Assembly: GCA_014803985.1 (NCBI GenBank) | Contig: JAAVAO010000044.1 | Coordinates: 83,140 to 126,654, forward strand | Direction of reading: 5' to 3' | DNA: 43,515 nucleotides | From: Treponema sp. | Lineage (GTDB): Bacteria > Spirochaetota > Spirochaetia > Treponematales > Treponemataceae | Part shown: one piece after another, positions 33,864 to 42,079 of the stretch | How positions within the stretch are numbered: the first letter of the stretch is position 1 | How the letters are laid out: every line of letters begins with the position of its first letter | Notes under the pieces: generated by a model | Databases searched by the model: none | The model's input: the letters and a program-made list of their open reading frames with translations, nothing else | What the model was told of the DNA's origin: nothing | Position numbers and translations under genes: made by a program

Positions 33864-34184
33864 CTATTTCAACCTATCGCTAAACGCCTTCAAGTCTGCC
33901 TTTGTTTCTGCGGAAAGATTATTGAATTCCACATTTTGAATCGCTCCTTCCAACGCATACAAATGCACGAGGCACACCCGAGGATATTTTTCCTTCAGCA
34001 TGGAAAACGCCTTTTTTGCGCCCACCCCTGCTAATTGCTCACTCGTGTGAATGCCCACGCTTTCCAACTTGTGCGCCATTTCTGCGCCGATATTCGCCAG
34101 TTTCGTCAAACTCACCTGATTCTCTGTCAAATTTTTATCCTCTGCATCAATTTTATCCCTCATATCATCGCGTTCTGATTCCAC
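33864..34184 (-). CDS. TfoX C-terminal-domain protein
   Basis: A 106-residue protein. LTKLANIGAEMAHKLESVGIHTSEQL then GAKKAFSMLKEKYP and LYALEGAIQN is the TfoX_C helix-hairpin-helix-like pattern. The N-domain of TfoX is missing. Such proteins have unknown roles. The start is uncertain: the GTG at 34184 lies right after AGGAA, which is too close; an ATG at 34163 lacks an SD. Confidence 0.78.
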   Translation of the reverse strand: MESERDDMRDKIDAEDKNLTENQVSLTKLANIGAEMAHKLESVGIHTSEQLAGVGAKKAFSMLKEKYPRVCLVHLYALEGAIQNVEFNNLSAETKADLKAFSDRLK

Positions 34185-34234
34185 TTCCTAGAGCAGACGC
34201 ACTTTTTTGTCATTGAATTGTCCGCCGCTGTGTC

Positions 34235-34951
34235 TTACAACAGATTTTTCAACTTGACATATATGCCCACAAAACAGGTATATGGCTTTATAATCGAGTC
34301 AAAGCATCGCCTGTCATCACGGGCAAATGTATTATCAGTTAAAAGCCAATCATTCCACGCTTTATTAAAACAATCCATTTCCCACGTTTTCACAAAATCA
34401 ATTCTGTCGTTGTCGCCAATCAGTTCTTTCCAGCATTTTGGACTTTTGAACAGATAAGAATCGTTTCCAAGCCAATCAAAAAGAAGCTCTTCTGCACGAC
34501 CTGTATACTCATCCTTTAGACCAGGAATTCCAATTAAAACCTCGCCATCATCTTTCATAAACGGCAAAATTTTTTCTTGAAAAAAAAACTTGCTCCCTCC
34601 AAAATAGTGATAAGAATCAATGCTAATCAAGACACGGAACTGTTTTTTTTCAAAATGAAAATTGTTCGCATCTTCACAAACAGGTGTTATCCGCTCTCCC
34701 ACCCCCCATTTGATAAATCGCTTTCTGTTTTCTTCCGCACTCACCCACAAATCATTTGCAAAAACGCTCGCTCCTGTTTCTTTTGCAATGACAAAACTCG
34801 TCAGCCCTGTGCCGCATCCCACATCAAGAACCGCATCATCAGGAAGCAACTGCAAAGGATGTGTATAAAACAACTCCGCCAACACCCTTACACCATTGGG
34901 TCCCATCATCGTTTCTGCCGAAATATACGTTTTATAATCATCAATATTCAT
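34235..34951 (-). CDS. Class I SAM-dependent methyltransferase
   Basis: A 238-residue protein. Motif I is VLDVGCGTGL, followed by the acidic FANDLW and ISIDSYHYFGG motif IV region. It resembles small-molecule methyltransferases of the Methyltransf_11/25 type. It starts right after a repeat block and ends 50 nt before the TfoX-C gene; the substrate is unknown. Confidence 0.82.
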   Translation of the reverse strand: MNIDDYKTYISAETMMGPNGVRVLAELFYTHPLQLLPDDAVLDVGCGTGLTSFVIAKETGASVFANDLWVSAEENRKRFIKWGVGERITPVCEDANNFHFEKKQFRVLISIDSYHYFGGSKFFFQEKILPFMKDDGEVLIGIPGLKDEYTGRAEELLFDWLGNDSYLFKSPKCWKELIGDNDRIDFVKTWEMDCFNKAWNDWLLTDNTFARDDRRCFDSIIKPYTCFVGIYVKLKNLL

Positions 34952-34974
34952 TTACTTTACAACCTATATGCGAA

Positions 34975-35612
34975 TTGCCAAATTGCTAAAAAAACTAAAG
35001 GTTTAAAAACAGCAACTAAAATTGAGTTGCTGTTTTTAATGCGAGTTTTTTCAAAACTCGCTTATCAACCGCGATTTTCGCTTGAAACTGCGCGCTGCGC
35101 GCTTGTTGCAAATGCACTTCGTTGCGAAATAGCGTTTTCAGCAATTCAAAAGTTGAAACTTTTTTCATTGCTGAAAATTAAGGAAGGTTTAAAACAGTCA
35201 ACTGAAATAGTACGCAGGGTTGCTTCGCCACCCTGCTATTGAGTTTTTGCTCGCTCACAAGACTGGCAAACAAAAACTCTCGTTGCCCATTTTAATGCGA
35301 GTTTTGAAAAAATAGAAAGAACATTCTTCCAGTTGTAGTGAAAAAGGCAAAACCATGCGCTCGCGCATTTCGCGCTCATTGTGGCAAAGATTTTTTTTTC
35401 GCTGCTGTCGCAGCGACCACAATCAGAGCGATTTTGCCTTTTTCACTACGCCTTTGCGAATATTTTTCATATTTTCAAAAACTCGCTTATTTACTGCCGT
35501 TTTCGCTTGAAACTTCGCGCTATGCGCTTGTTGCGAAAGCACTTCATTGCAAAACGGCTTTTTCAGCAACTCCCGAATTTGACAATTCACTCGTTGCTGA
35601 AAATTAGGAACA
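34975..35612. repeat. Dispersed repeat family 1, copy D, with 109-bp palindromic core
   Basis: The core at 35338-35446 is the reverse complement of the copy A core at 16213-16320, with only few changes. Flanks have AACTGAAATAG, GCGAGTTTTGAAAAAATAG and AAAAAGTTTCA-type hairpin arms. Downstream, 35613-35878 contains no supported gene. Confidence 0.9.
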
Positions 35613-35878
35613 TAATTGATATGAGTATGTCTCCACGAATGCTAACAAGCGACAAAAAGTTCTGCGCTCGTTCTATATAGAGGCCGCATACCAGCAAAAA
35701 TTGTCTCAAGATCCATGCGTTCCATTCTCACTATATAATATACTCTGTGCAGATAATTTGCAATGACAAGACGAAATGCGTTGAGGATGTTTTTTTCGAC
35801 ATGCGCGAAACTTTCCGTCATGTCTTGGGTAAAGTGTATATGTAAACATACTCCAAGAAATCAGAAATGAGCAGTGGA

Positions 35879-36199
35879 CTATTGTCTCATTCTGCGAATC
35901 TCATTGAACAACTTGTGGACATTGCAATGCGTACAATCTTCGGAAGCCTGCTTGTTGTTCGTTTTTTCAAGTCTTATTGAGTTGTCAATCGCACTTTCCA
36001 ATTGCGGTTTCAGTTTTGCATAAAGCCGTGCGCACGAAAGCCATTTATTTTCTTTTGAATAGCCGGCGAGGTGTTTCTGCAAGTCTTTGATTGCCTCGTC
36101 CTGATTCTTATAAAAGCGTTTCGGCATTTCATAGTGGAGCAAAAACCAAATTTCAAATGCCGGAAGCGAATCGGCAAACAGACAATTTTTCAGGTTATT
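35879..36199 (-). pseudogene. 5'-truncated rloB relic
   Basis: The open frame starts after a stop at 36202-36200 and reads NNLKNCLFADSLPAFEIWFLLHYE, which matches the NP-x-FE-x-W-LLH(F/Y) motif in the C-half of RloB-type proteins (in parts: LPAFEIW then FLLHYE). The C-terminal HCNVHKLFNEI is also RloB-like. The N-terminal part, which holds the TOPRIM-like acidic residues, is missing, as is the AAA-ATPase partner. No ATG with an SD is present. It is a leftover of a defence-type locus. Confidence 0.6.
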
Positions 36200-36256
36200 T
36201 TACATTTTCTTTACGTGCATAAAATCTATTTTCAGAGTCAATCAACGCAATAAGAA

Positions 36257-36285
36257 TTGCAACTCTCCCCCAAAACATATATAAT
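36257..36285 (+). promoter_or_regulatory. Promoter of the nitroreductase gene
   Basis: -35 TTGCAA (36257-36262), a 17-bp spacer, and a perfect -10 TATAAT (36280-36285), about 30 nt before the ATG. Confidence 0.75.
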
Positions 36286-36315
36286 AACACAAAAAACACA
36301 GGACGGTATCAGCGT

Positions 36316-36909
36316 ATGATTCAAGCAATCCGCGACCGACGGAGCATTCGCACTTTTTTGGACATACCCGTAGAGCGACAAGATATCGAAGACATTCTGC
36401 AAAGTGCCGTACTCGCGCCGTCGTCAAAAAATCGACAGCCGTGGAAATTTGTGGTGGTACAGGGAGAAGCAAAAGCAGAAATGCTCAAAGCGTTTAGAAC
36501 AGGTATTGCCCGCGAAGAATCAGGAGACGCGCTTCTTCCACAAAGCAAAAAATACATTGAAGGCGCAAAACTCACCGTCCACAGTATGGAACAAGCACCA
36601 GTCGTTATCCTTGCACTAAATCCGCTCGGCAAAGGCGTGTTGGCAAACCTAACGCCTGAAGAACGCGTTTATGAAACCTGCAACATTCAGTCGTTGAGCG
36701 CAAGCCTACAGAACATGCTGCTCGCCGCCACAGAAAAAGGACTTGGCAGTTTATGGATTTGCGACATTTTTTTTGCTTACAAGGAACTGTGTGCATGGCT
36801 CGGCAATCAAGGGGAACTCATTGCAGCAGTCGCCATCGGTCACACAAATGAAAGTCCAGCCGCACGACCACGCAAATCGCTAACAGACGTCGTTGAATGG
36901 CGGAACTAA
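36316..36909 (+). CDS. Nitroreductase-family FMN oxidoreductase
   Basis: A 197-residue protein. RDRRSIRTFLD and APSSKNRQPWKFVVV are the FMN-binding signature, and GLGSLWICD and AVAIGHTNESP follow. Such enzymes reduce nitroaromatics, quinones or enones with NAD(P)H. It has its own promoter and is followed after 46 nt by the Vat-like gene, which may be cotranscribed. Confidence 0.9.
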   Translation: MIQAIRDRRSIRTFLDIPVERQDIEDILQSAVLAPSSKNRQPWKFVVVQGEAKAEMLKAFRTGIAREESGDALLPQSKKYIEGAKLTVHSMEQAPVVILALNPLGKGVLANLTPEERVYETCNIQSLSASLQNMLLAATEKGLGSLWICDIFFAYKELCAWLGNQGELIAAVAIGHTNESPAARPRKSLTDVVEWRN

Positions 36910-36955
36910 AACCGCCCGAATTCCTTTCTAAATCATCATTGACAGGAGGTATTAT

Positions 36956-37603
36956 ATGTACGGTCCAGACCCCAACGCAATCCATCCGAATGAACACATC
37001 CCCAGCCTATGCTATATCAAAAACACTATCACAAGGAAAAACATCACTGTGGGTGACTACACCTATTACGATGACCCCGTTGACTCCGAGCATTTTGAAA
37101 ATCACGTCACCCATCACTACGATTTTGTGGGAGACAGGCTCATCATCGGCAAATTCTGCGCGATAGCACGGGGCGTTGAATTTGTTATGAACGGCGCAAA
37201 CCACAGTATACACAGCATTTCCACATACCCGTTCAACATCATGGGCGGCGGTTGGGAAAAGTGCACCCCAAAAACGGACGATTTACCCCTCAAAGGCGAT
37301 ACAATAGTAGGAAACGATGTGTGGATAGGTCAAAACGTTACCATTATGCCCGGCTCACATATAGGAGACGGCGCAATCATCGGCGCGAATTCCACTGTTG
37401 CAGGAACTATTCCGCCCTACTCGGTGGCAGTAGGAAATCCTTGCCGTGTTGTAAGAATGAGATTTGACGAAGAAACCGTGAACTATCTTTTGAATTTGAA
37501 ATGGTGGGATTGGAACGCTGAAACAATCTTTGAAAACCTCGAAGCATTGACTTCCGCCGACATCACACGCATAAAAGAGATCAAGATACAGATTGACAAC
37601 TGA
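36956..37603 (+). CDS. Vat/CatB-type xenobiotic acetyltransferase (left-handed beta-helix)
   Basis: A 215-residue hexapeptide-repeat acetyltransferase. The N-terminal MYGPDPN and VGDYTYYDDP, the ANHSIHSISTYPF region with the catalytic His, and the hexapeptide IVGNDVWIGQNVTIMPGSHIGDG (in parts) match streptogramin A and chloramphenicol acetyltransferases. Resistance is possible, but many of these act on sugars or unknown substrates. SD AGGAGG. Confidence 0.9.
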   Translation: MYGPDPNAIHPNEHIPSLCYIKNTITRKNITVGDYTYYDDPVDSEHFENHVTHHYDFVGDRLIIGKFCAIARGVEFVMNGANHSIHSISTYPFNIMGGGWEKCTPKTDDLPLKGDTIVGNDVWIGQNVTIMPGSHIGDGAIIGANSTVAGTIPPYSVAVGNPCRVVRMRFDEETVNYLLNLKWWDWNAETIFENLEALTSADITRIKEIKIQIDN

Positions 37604-37609
37604 TTAGGC

Positions 37610-37990
37610 ATCATCAATTCCAATGCCGAATTTTTTTACGGAGGCTCCCCGCAAGCGGGTCGGGCTTTTTGCGGTTTCGGTAGCAATTTCTACGGAATTG
37701 CTACCGAGTTTGCTTTGCAAACTCGCACACAAAATTGAGTGAGCAGGGCAAAGCAATGCGACCAGAAGTCAAGAACACCCACTAGCCAGTTTTGCGTAAA
37801 GTACGCAATTCCTACGGAATTGCTACCGAGTTTGCATTGCAAACTCGCATACAAAACTGGGTAAGCAGGGCTTTGTCCTGCGACCGGAAGTCTAGGAATA
37901 AAAGGTAGAAAACTAATGAATCTTCCGCCACGGAACGCTCCGCGCCGCTCCAATCCCTAGCCCATTTCTGCCCGCACGACAGCCCTTTTC
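37610..37990. repeat. Dispersed repeat family 2
   Basis: Tandem hairpins GGTAGCAATT/AATTGCTACC, GAGTTTGC/GCAAACTC and CAGGGC...GCCCTG-like, present twice in the block, and a terminal CGGAACGCTCCGCGCCGCTCC. Parts also occur at 23537-23615, 32150-32560 and 42140-42260. Confidence 0.85.
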
Positions 37991-38006
37991 ATATCTTCCT
38001 CACAAT

Positions 38007-38612
38007 TTATTGCGTCATTTTTTTCCATTCTTCATCATTCAAATCATAATAATGAAGATCCGTTTCAAACTTTGTATTTGCTTTCAGCAAACAAAACACA
38101 GCAGCAACTTCTTGCAATTCCTCTTTTGAAATGGTATTTCCGTGATACACAATAAACTCTTTTGTATCTTCCTGATACACCACACGACCGCGAGGTAGTA
38201 AAAAATACTCCTTTTGAAGCGGTTTCGGTAAAAACGATGTATGGCAGCCCTCCTCTTCCCAATAATCCGCATGATCTTTCACTCCATTTATAGTTTTACC
38301 ATACTGTTCACCAGATTCCAAATGGACTGCATGAACAAAGAGCGGCAATCCATAATAGAACCAAAAGATACCGACAAATGGCTTTTCAGAGTTCATTGTC
38401 TCTTTGAGAGTGTCTATAAATTTTGGTATTCTCGAATTTTCATAGAAACAATCATTTTCTGTTCCTGTGATTTTTGACACTAAATGAGGAAATGCACTAT
38501 ATGCGCAAATGTACAAACTCTGACCTTTTCTCCATGCAGGATTTTTTTTCATTTCTTGTTCTGAGAAAACTAGCAAGTTTTCAATTACAAGATTTACTGT
38601 TTTGTTTGCCAT
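38007..38612 (-). CDS. Unknown protein downstream of the WYL regulator
   Basis: A 201-residue soluble protein. The start at 38612 has SD GGAGG and lies 35 nt after the stop of the WYL gene; a longer frame reaches 38651 but overlaps that gene. No family recognised. The C-half has RGRVVYQEDTKEFIVYHGN, a beta-hairpin like fold. As it follows the regulator in the same transcript, it is likely a part of the same system. Confidence 0.75.
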   Translation of the reverse strand: MANKTVNLVIENLLVFSEQEMKKNPAWRKGQSLYICAYSAFPHLVSKITGTENDCFYENSRIPKFIDTLKETMNSEKPFVGIFWFYYGLPLFVHAVHLESGEQYGKTINGVKDHADYWEEEGCHTSFLPKPLQKEYFLLPRGRVVYQEDTKEFIVYHGNTISKEELQEVAAVFCLLKANTKFETDLHYYDLNDEEWKKMTQ

Positions 38613-38647
38613 ATTGTCCACCTCCAAAATATTGCCCATCTCCACCA

Positions 38648-39637
38648 TCAAAGAACCTTTGCCAATCCTCTAATTTCATTCTTCCATCGTTCAACAAATT
38701 CAGCCGGTGCAATCGGACGTGCATTCACCCCTTGAGAAAGAACCCATTCCAAAACCTTTGTAGACTGAGAAGATGAAAATGTAATCGTTGTTGTATGTTC
38801 CTCTTCAATTTCAAAAAATTCCTGGTCATCCGCCCAAATACAATCCTTTACAAACTGTCGGGCATCGTCATAAAAATCAATTTCATACCGCACTTTACGC
38901 GCTTCCTTAAACGCCCCGAATCTTCCGCCTCCGCAGCGTGAAGCAAATTCAAAATCTTCTGGCAATTCAAATGTTTTTTTTGTATTTTCAAGGTTTTTCA
39001 TGCGGGAAAGATAAAACAGACGCTCCCCGCCTTTTCCGCCATCAGCATTTTCATCAAAACCAAAAACAAAATATAATCCATCTTGTAGGAGTATTTGGTA
39101 GGGCTTTAGCATTCTGTGTGTAGTAGCAGTGTTCCATCTGCCGTTGTAATCAAACGCAATGATTGTATTTTCTTTTAAGCATTCAACAATCACATTCCAA
39201 ACATCTTCATTAACAACAACTTTTGGAAGAGGAGGAACTGCAACACGTTTCAAGAAGTCAGATTTGCCAACGCCCTGTGAATCAGCAAGAAAATCTATGA
39301 TTGAAGAAATCTCGGTATATAGAGGACTTCCTTCATATTGTGTCATAAGTTGTTTTACCAAAGAAAGCATAAGAACATCGTTTGAAGAAATTACATTGAG
39401 AGGCATGGTAAAATCCGTTGCGTAATAGTAGCCTCGTTGAGAGGCATCATATTGTATATCCGCCCCAAATCTTTCTCTCAAAAACTCAATATCTCGGCTA
39501 ATTGTTGGTACAGAAACCTCATTGTCCAGAGCAAGTTGTTTTGTATTTGGATAACAGCCGGATTTTATTTTTGCATGAATCTTTGATAGTCTTTCTAGCA
39601 TCAAATGACTGTCGATATGTCGCTTTTCTGTTGCCAT
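38648..39637 (-). CDS. WYL-domain transcriptional regulator (HTH + WYL)
   Basis: A 329-residue protein. The N-terminal winged helix (HAKIKSGCYPNTKQLALDN, then VSVPTISRDIEFLRERFG) is followed by a WYL domain (ENTIIAFDYNGRW, RMLKPYQILLQDGLYFVFGF) and a WCX-type C-terminal segment. The start at 39637 has SD GGGAGG. WYL regulators such as CapW and BrxR repress phage-defence genes and respond to a ligand. Two operators of one type lie in the divergent promoter region, one of them directly upstream of this gene, which suggests autoregulation. Confidence 0.93.
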   Translation of the reverse strand: MATEKRHIDSHLMLERLSKIHAKIKSGCYPNTKQLALDNEVSVPTISRDIEFLRERFGADIQYDASQRGYYYATDFTMPLNVISSNDVLMLSLVKQLMTQYEGSPLYTEISSIIDFLADSQGVGKSDFLKRVAVPPLPKVVVNEDVWNVIVECLKENTIIAFDYNGRWNTATTHRMLKPYQILLQDGLYFVFGFDENADGGKGGERLFYLSRMKNLENTKKTFELPEDFEFASRCGGGRFGAFKEARKVRYEIDFYDDARQFVKDCIWADDQEFFEIEEEHTTTITFSSSQSTKVLEWVLSQGVNARPIAPAEFVERWKNEIRGLAKVL

Positions 39638-39682
39638 AGCAGTGTTCCTCCCATTTCTATTATAAAGCATTATACCGTGGCA

Positions 39683-39703
39683 GTCTATCAAACTGTAATA
39701 GAC
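39683..39703. promoter_or_regulatory. WYL operator 1
   Basis: GTCTATCA-N5-TAATAGAC, 46 nt upstream of the WYL ATG, overlapping the -35 region of a promoter with TATAAT at 39674-39669 or 39664-39659. The right half site has one mismatch to operator 2. Confidence 0.75.
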
Positions 39704-39794
39704 CTCATTTTTTCCTTGTTAGAAAAAATTCAATAAGTCAAAATTGAAGCTTTACACTTTATTAAAACGTATAATTTGACCTAATACATTTATT

Positions 39795-39815
39795 GTCTAT
39801 CACGAATTGATAGAC
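39795..39815. promoter_or_regulatory. WYL operator 2
   Basis: A perfect 8-5-8 palindrome, GTCTATCA-N5-TGATAGAC, 42 nt upstream of the first plus-strand gene (ATG 39858). A TATAAT at 39824-39829 lies 8 nt after it, so a bound protein would cover the -35. Confidence 0.85.
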
Positions 39816-39857
39816 CAAGCGTTTATAATAATAAGTACTTTATTTATTGGAGATTTT

Positions 39858-40421
39858 ATGTATAATTTTGAAAAAAAGATGAAAAGAGAAAAATTCGTAG
39901 AAAAACGTTATTTTAAGTGGAATTCAAAGAATACTTTTGAATGGTCAGAAGCAAATATTGCTAAATTACTAGCTTTTAATGATGCAATCATCAAAAAGGA
40001 AGATGAACTTTATAAACTGCTTTCTAACGTAAAAGAAGATATCGACACTCTTCTAGCATCTGGCAAAACGTATTATGAAGCCTATGATATTGATGCATAT
40101 TTAAGCTATGAAGCGGATGATTATTCAACTCCCACTGGGGATGATAAAACTATGTGCGATGTGTATTGTTGCACAGATTTTACACTGTGCATGGGATTAC
40201 ATATAAACGCAGGGGAATCATTAAAGACAGTTGAAAAGTGTTTTATGCGTGATACAAATTGGAATTATGAACATCCATTCGTTGCATTTCCAGATCAATA
40301 TAAAAAACACAAAATAACACGCAGTCTCCATTGGCTATTGGAACAAGGAACATATACACCAGAAGACATACTGTATTTGAATCCAGACTATTTTGTTCCA
40401 TGCATTGAAATCAGGAATTAA
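39858..40421 (+). CDS. Unknown protein, first gene of the WYL-controlled plus-strand set
   Basis: A 187-residue protein. The start at 39858 has SD GGAG (TTGGAGATTTT). The N-terminus is charged and helical (EKKMKREKFVEKRYFKW), and the middle has several Cys and Asp (DDKTMCDVYCCTDFTLC). No family recognised. It ends 16 nt before the phosphoesterase gene. Confidence 0.75.
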   Translation: MYNFEKKMKREKFVEKRYFKWNSKNTFEWSEANIAKLLAFNDAIIKKEDELYKLLSNVKEDIDTLLASGKTYYEAYDIDAYLSYEADDYSTPTGDDKTMCDVYCCTDFTLCMGLHINAGESLKTVEKCFMRDTNWNYEHPFVAFPDQYKKHKITRSLHWLLEQGTYTPEDILYLNPDYFVPCIEIRN

Positions 40422-40437
40422 CAAGGAGGTTAATGAG

Positions 40438-41205
40438 ATGATTTATATTACAGGCGACACCCACAATTCAGAGGATATGACTACTGTTTCAAGCCGTAAT
40501 ATGAAGTTATGTTGCGCTGAACAAAAAAGTGATTATCAGAAAATCACAAATCTCATAATTCTCGGTGATTTTGGACTTCCGTGGTTTAATTGTCCTGTGG
40601 ATGAAGATGGCATTCATCCTACCAATAAAACAGATATATATCTTCTCGACTGGTATAACAAAAAGCCGTTTAAAATTTTGGCAGTTATGGGTAATCATGA
40701 TAACTATGAAATGATTGAAAAATTGCCATCTGTAGAAATGTTTGACAGTACAGCATTAAAAGTGAGCGAAAATATCTTCTACCTCAAACGCGGCGAAGTT
40801 TACAATATAGAAAACAAAAAATTTCTGATTCTTGGAGGAGCAAAAAGCGATGACAAAGAGTATCGTATACCATATAAATCCTGGTGGCATCAAGAAGAAT
40901 GGACAGACGAAGAAAAAGAAAGGTGTCTGCAACGCTTGTATGACCACAATTTTCATTTTGATTATGTTCTTTCTCATACAGGACCTTCAAAAGGGATTGC
41001 ATGCACAGATTCATACTATCTGGATGAAGAAAATTTTCTACAACTTAAAACCGATTCCACTGTCGCTTTTAATGATATTATTGATTCTAAAATTGCTTAT
41101 AAAAAATGGTTCTTCGGGCACTGGCATAGCGATTGGGGATATGAACACTATCAATCAACAAAATATGTTCCTTTATATCGACTGGGAATTGTTTTGTTAG
41201 AATAA
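40438..41205 (+). CDS. Calcineurin-like metallophosphoesterase
   Basis: A 255-residue protein with SD AGGAGG. Motifs in order: YITGDTHNS, ILGDFGLPWFN, VMGNHDN, DYVLSHTGPS and FFGHWHSD. These give the full two-metal site. The family includes nucleotide and phosphodiester hydrolases; the substrate here is unknown. It lies between an unknown gene and the FlhA-like gene, so it may process a signal nucleotide or a DNA end in the system. Confidence 0.9.
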   Translation: MIYITGDTHNSEDMTTVSSRNMKLCCAEQKSDYQKITNLIILGDFGLPWFNCPVDEDGIHPTNKTDIYLLDWYNKKPFKILAVMGNHDNYEMIEKLPSVEMFDSTALKVSENIFYLKRGEVYNIENKKFLILGGAKSDDKEYRIPYKSWWHQEEWTDEEKERCLQRLYDHNFHFDYVLSHTGPSKGIACTDSYYLDEENFLQLKTDSTVAFNDIIDSKIAYKKWFFGHWHSDWGYEHYQSTKYVPLYRLGIVLLE

Positions 41206-41228
41206 TCTTTCTTTTTGAAACTTTTTCA

Positions 41229-41249
41229 CTCTCTCATAATTTGATAGAG
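41229..41249. promoter_or_regulatory. WYL operator 3, upstream of the FlhA-like gene
   Basis: CTCTCTCA-N5-TGATAGAG, same 8-5-8 layout as operators 1 and 2 with TCA/TGATAG in common, 43 nt before the ATG at 41292 and inside the short gap after the phosphoesterase stop. Confidence 0.6.
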
Positions 41250-41291
41250 CATATTGTTTATTATTGTAGAAACGTTTTTGGAGGTTAAAAT

Positions 41292-42053
41292 ATGAATACA
41301 ATCTTTTCGCACTTAAAAAAAGCATTTCCACTCATTGCATTATTTTTCGTATTAGCACTCATTTTTATTCCCATTCCAAATCTGTGTATAGAAATATTTT
41401 TAATTGCAGATTATGTATTAGCAATCAGTTTCTTTTTGTTGCAGATTGTATCAACTACAAAATCACGATTAGTATGTATTAAAGTAATACCCTTATTTTG
41501 TGTTTTTACCTGTGGAATATTCATAGCGGCGACAAGGACTCTTCTTACACTATCAGATTTTGATAAACAGTTGAGTGTCATTAGAATTATAGGCGGCTGG
41601 ATTTGCAGGGAAAATGCAATCTGTGGATTTTTTACAAGCCTGTTCATGGGCGGCGCAGTTTTATTTTTCTGCAAACAGTTTACTTCAAGCGCAACAGAAA
41701 CCTCTGCCAGGCTTTGTCTTGATGAAATGAATCAAAAACTATTCGATATAGATCAAAGACTGTCAAAAAAAGAAATAACAGAAGATGAGGCAAAAAACCT
41801 AAAAAAACAAGTTGCAAAAGAAATTGATTATTACAGCAATCTAGATGGCTCTGCACATTTTTTAGAAAACACTATAATATGCGTCATTATATTATTTATC
41901 GTCGTAACACTTGGCGGCTTTGCAGTTGGTTTTCTTGAAAATCACTTGTCGTGGCAAGAAGCTTTAACTCAATACACTACCCTTTCTTCCGGATACCTTG
42001 TCGTTTTTCTCATTCCCTTATTTATTGTTGATATAGGAATAGTTTTTAAATAA
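41292..42053 (+). CDS. Stand-alone FlhA/FHIPEP transmembrane-domain homologue
   Basis: A 253-residue membrane protein. SD GGAGG. About six membrane helices (roughly 13-28, 33-52, 62-84, 108-128, 193-214, 232-252). The loop between helices 4 and 5 is FHIPEP-like: ETSARLCLDEMNQKL, IDQRLSKKEITEDEAKNLKK and EIDYYSNLDGSAHFLEN align with FlhA's EVAARFTLDAMPGKQ, IDADLNAG, and EADFYGAMDGASKFVKGD. In the loop, the second Asp of AIDADLN is an Arg. The large cytoplasmic FlhA domain and the last helices are absent. FlhA's membrane part conducts ions in the flagellar export gate; here it may form a pore or a regulatory membrane part. It is preceded by WYL operator 3. Confidence 0.8.
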   Translation: MNTIFSHLKKAFPLIALFFVLALIFIPIPNLCIEIFLIADYVLAISFFLLQIVSTTKSRLVCIKVIPLFCVFTCGIFIAATRTLLTLSDFDKQLSVIRIIGGWICRENAICGFFTSLFMGGAVLFFCKQFTSSATETSARLCLDEMNQKLFDIDQRLSKKEITEDEAKNLKKQVAKEIDYYSNLDGSAHFLENTIICVIILFIVVTLGGFAVGFLENHLSWQEALTQYTTLSSGYLVVFLIPLFIVDIGIVFK

Positions 42054-42079
42054 TTTGTCAAATGTCGAGTTTTAAAGTC

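Noticed and set aside
35338..35607. 89-codon ORF on the plus strand
   Set aside because: Same repeat translation as above, without an SD or promoter.
35764..35877. Short ORF after repeat copy D
   Set aside because: No SD, 35 codons, no resemblance to any family; left as non-coding.
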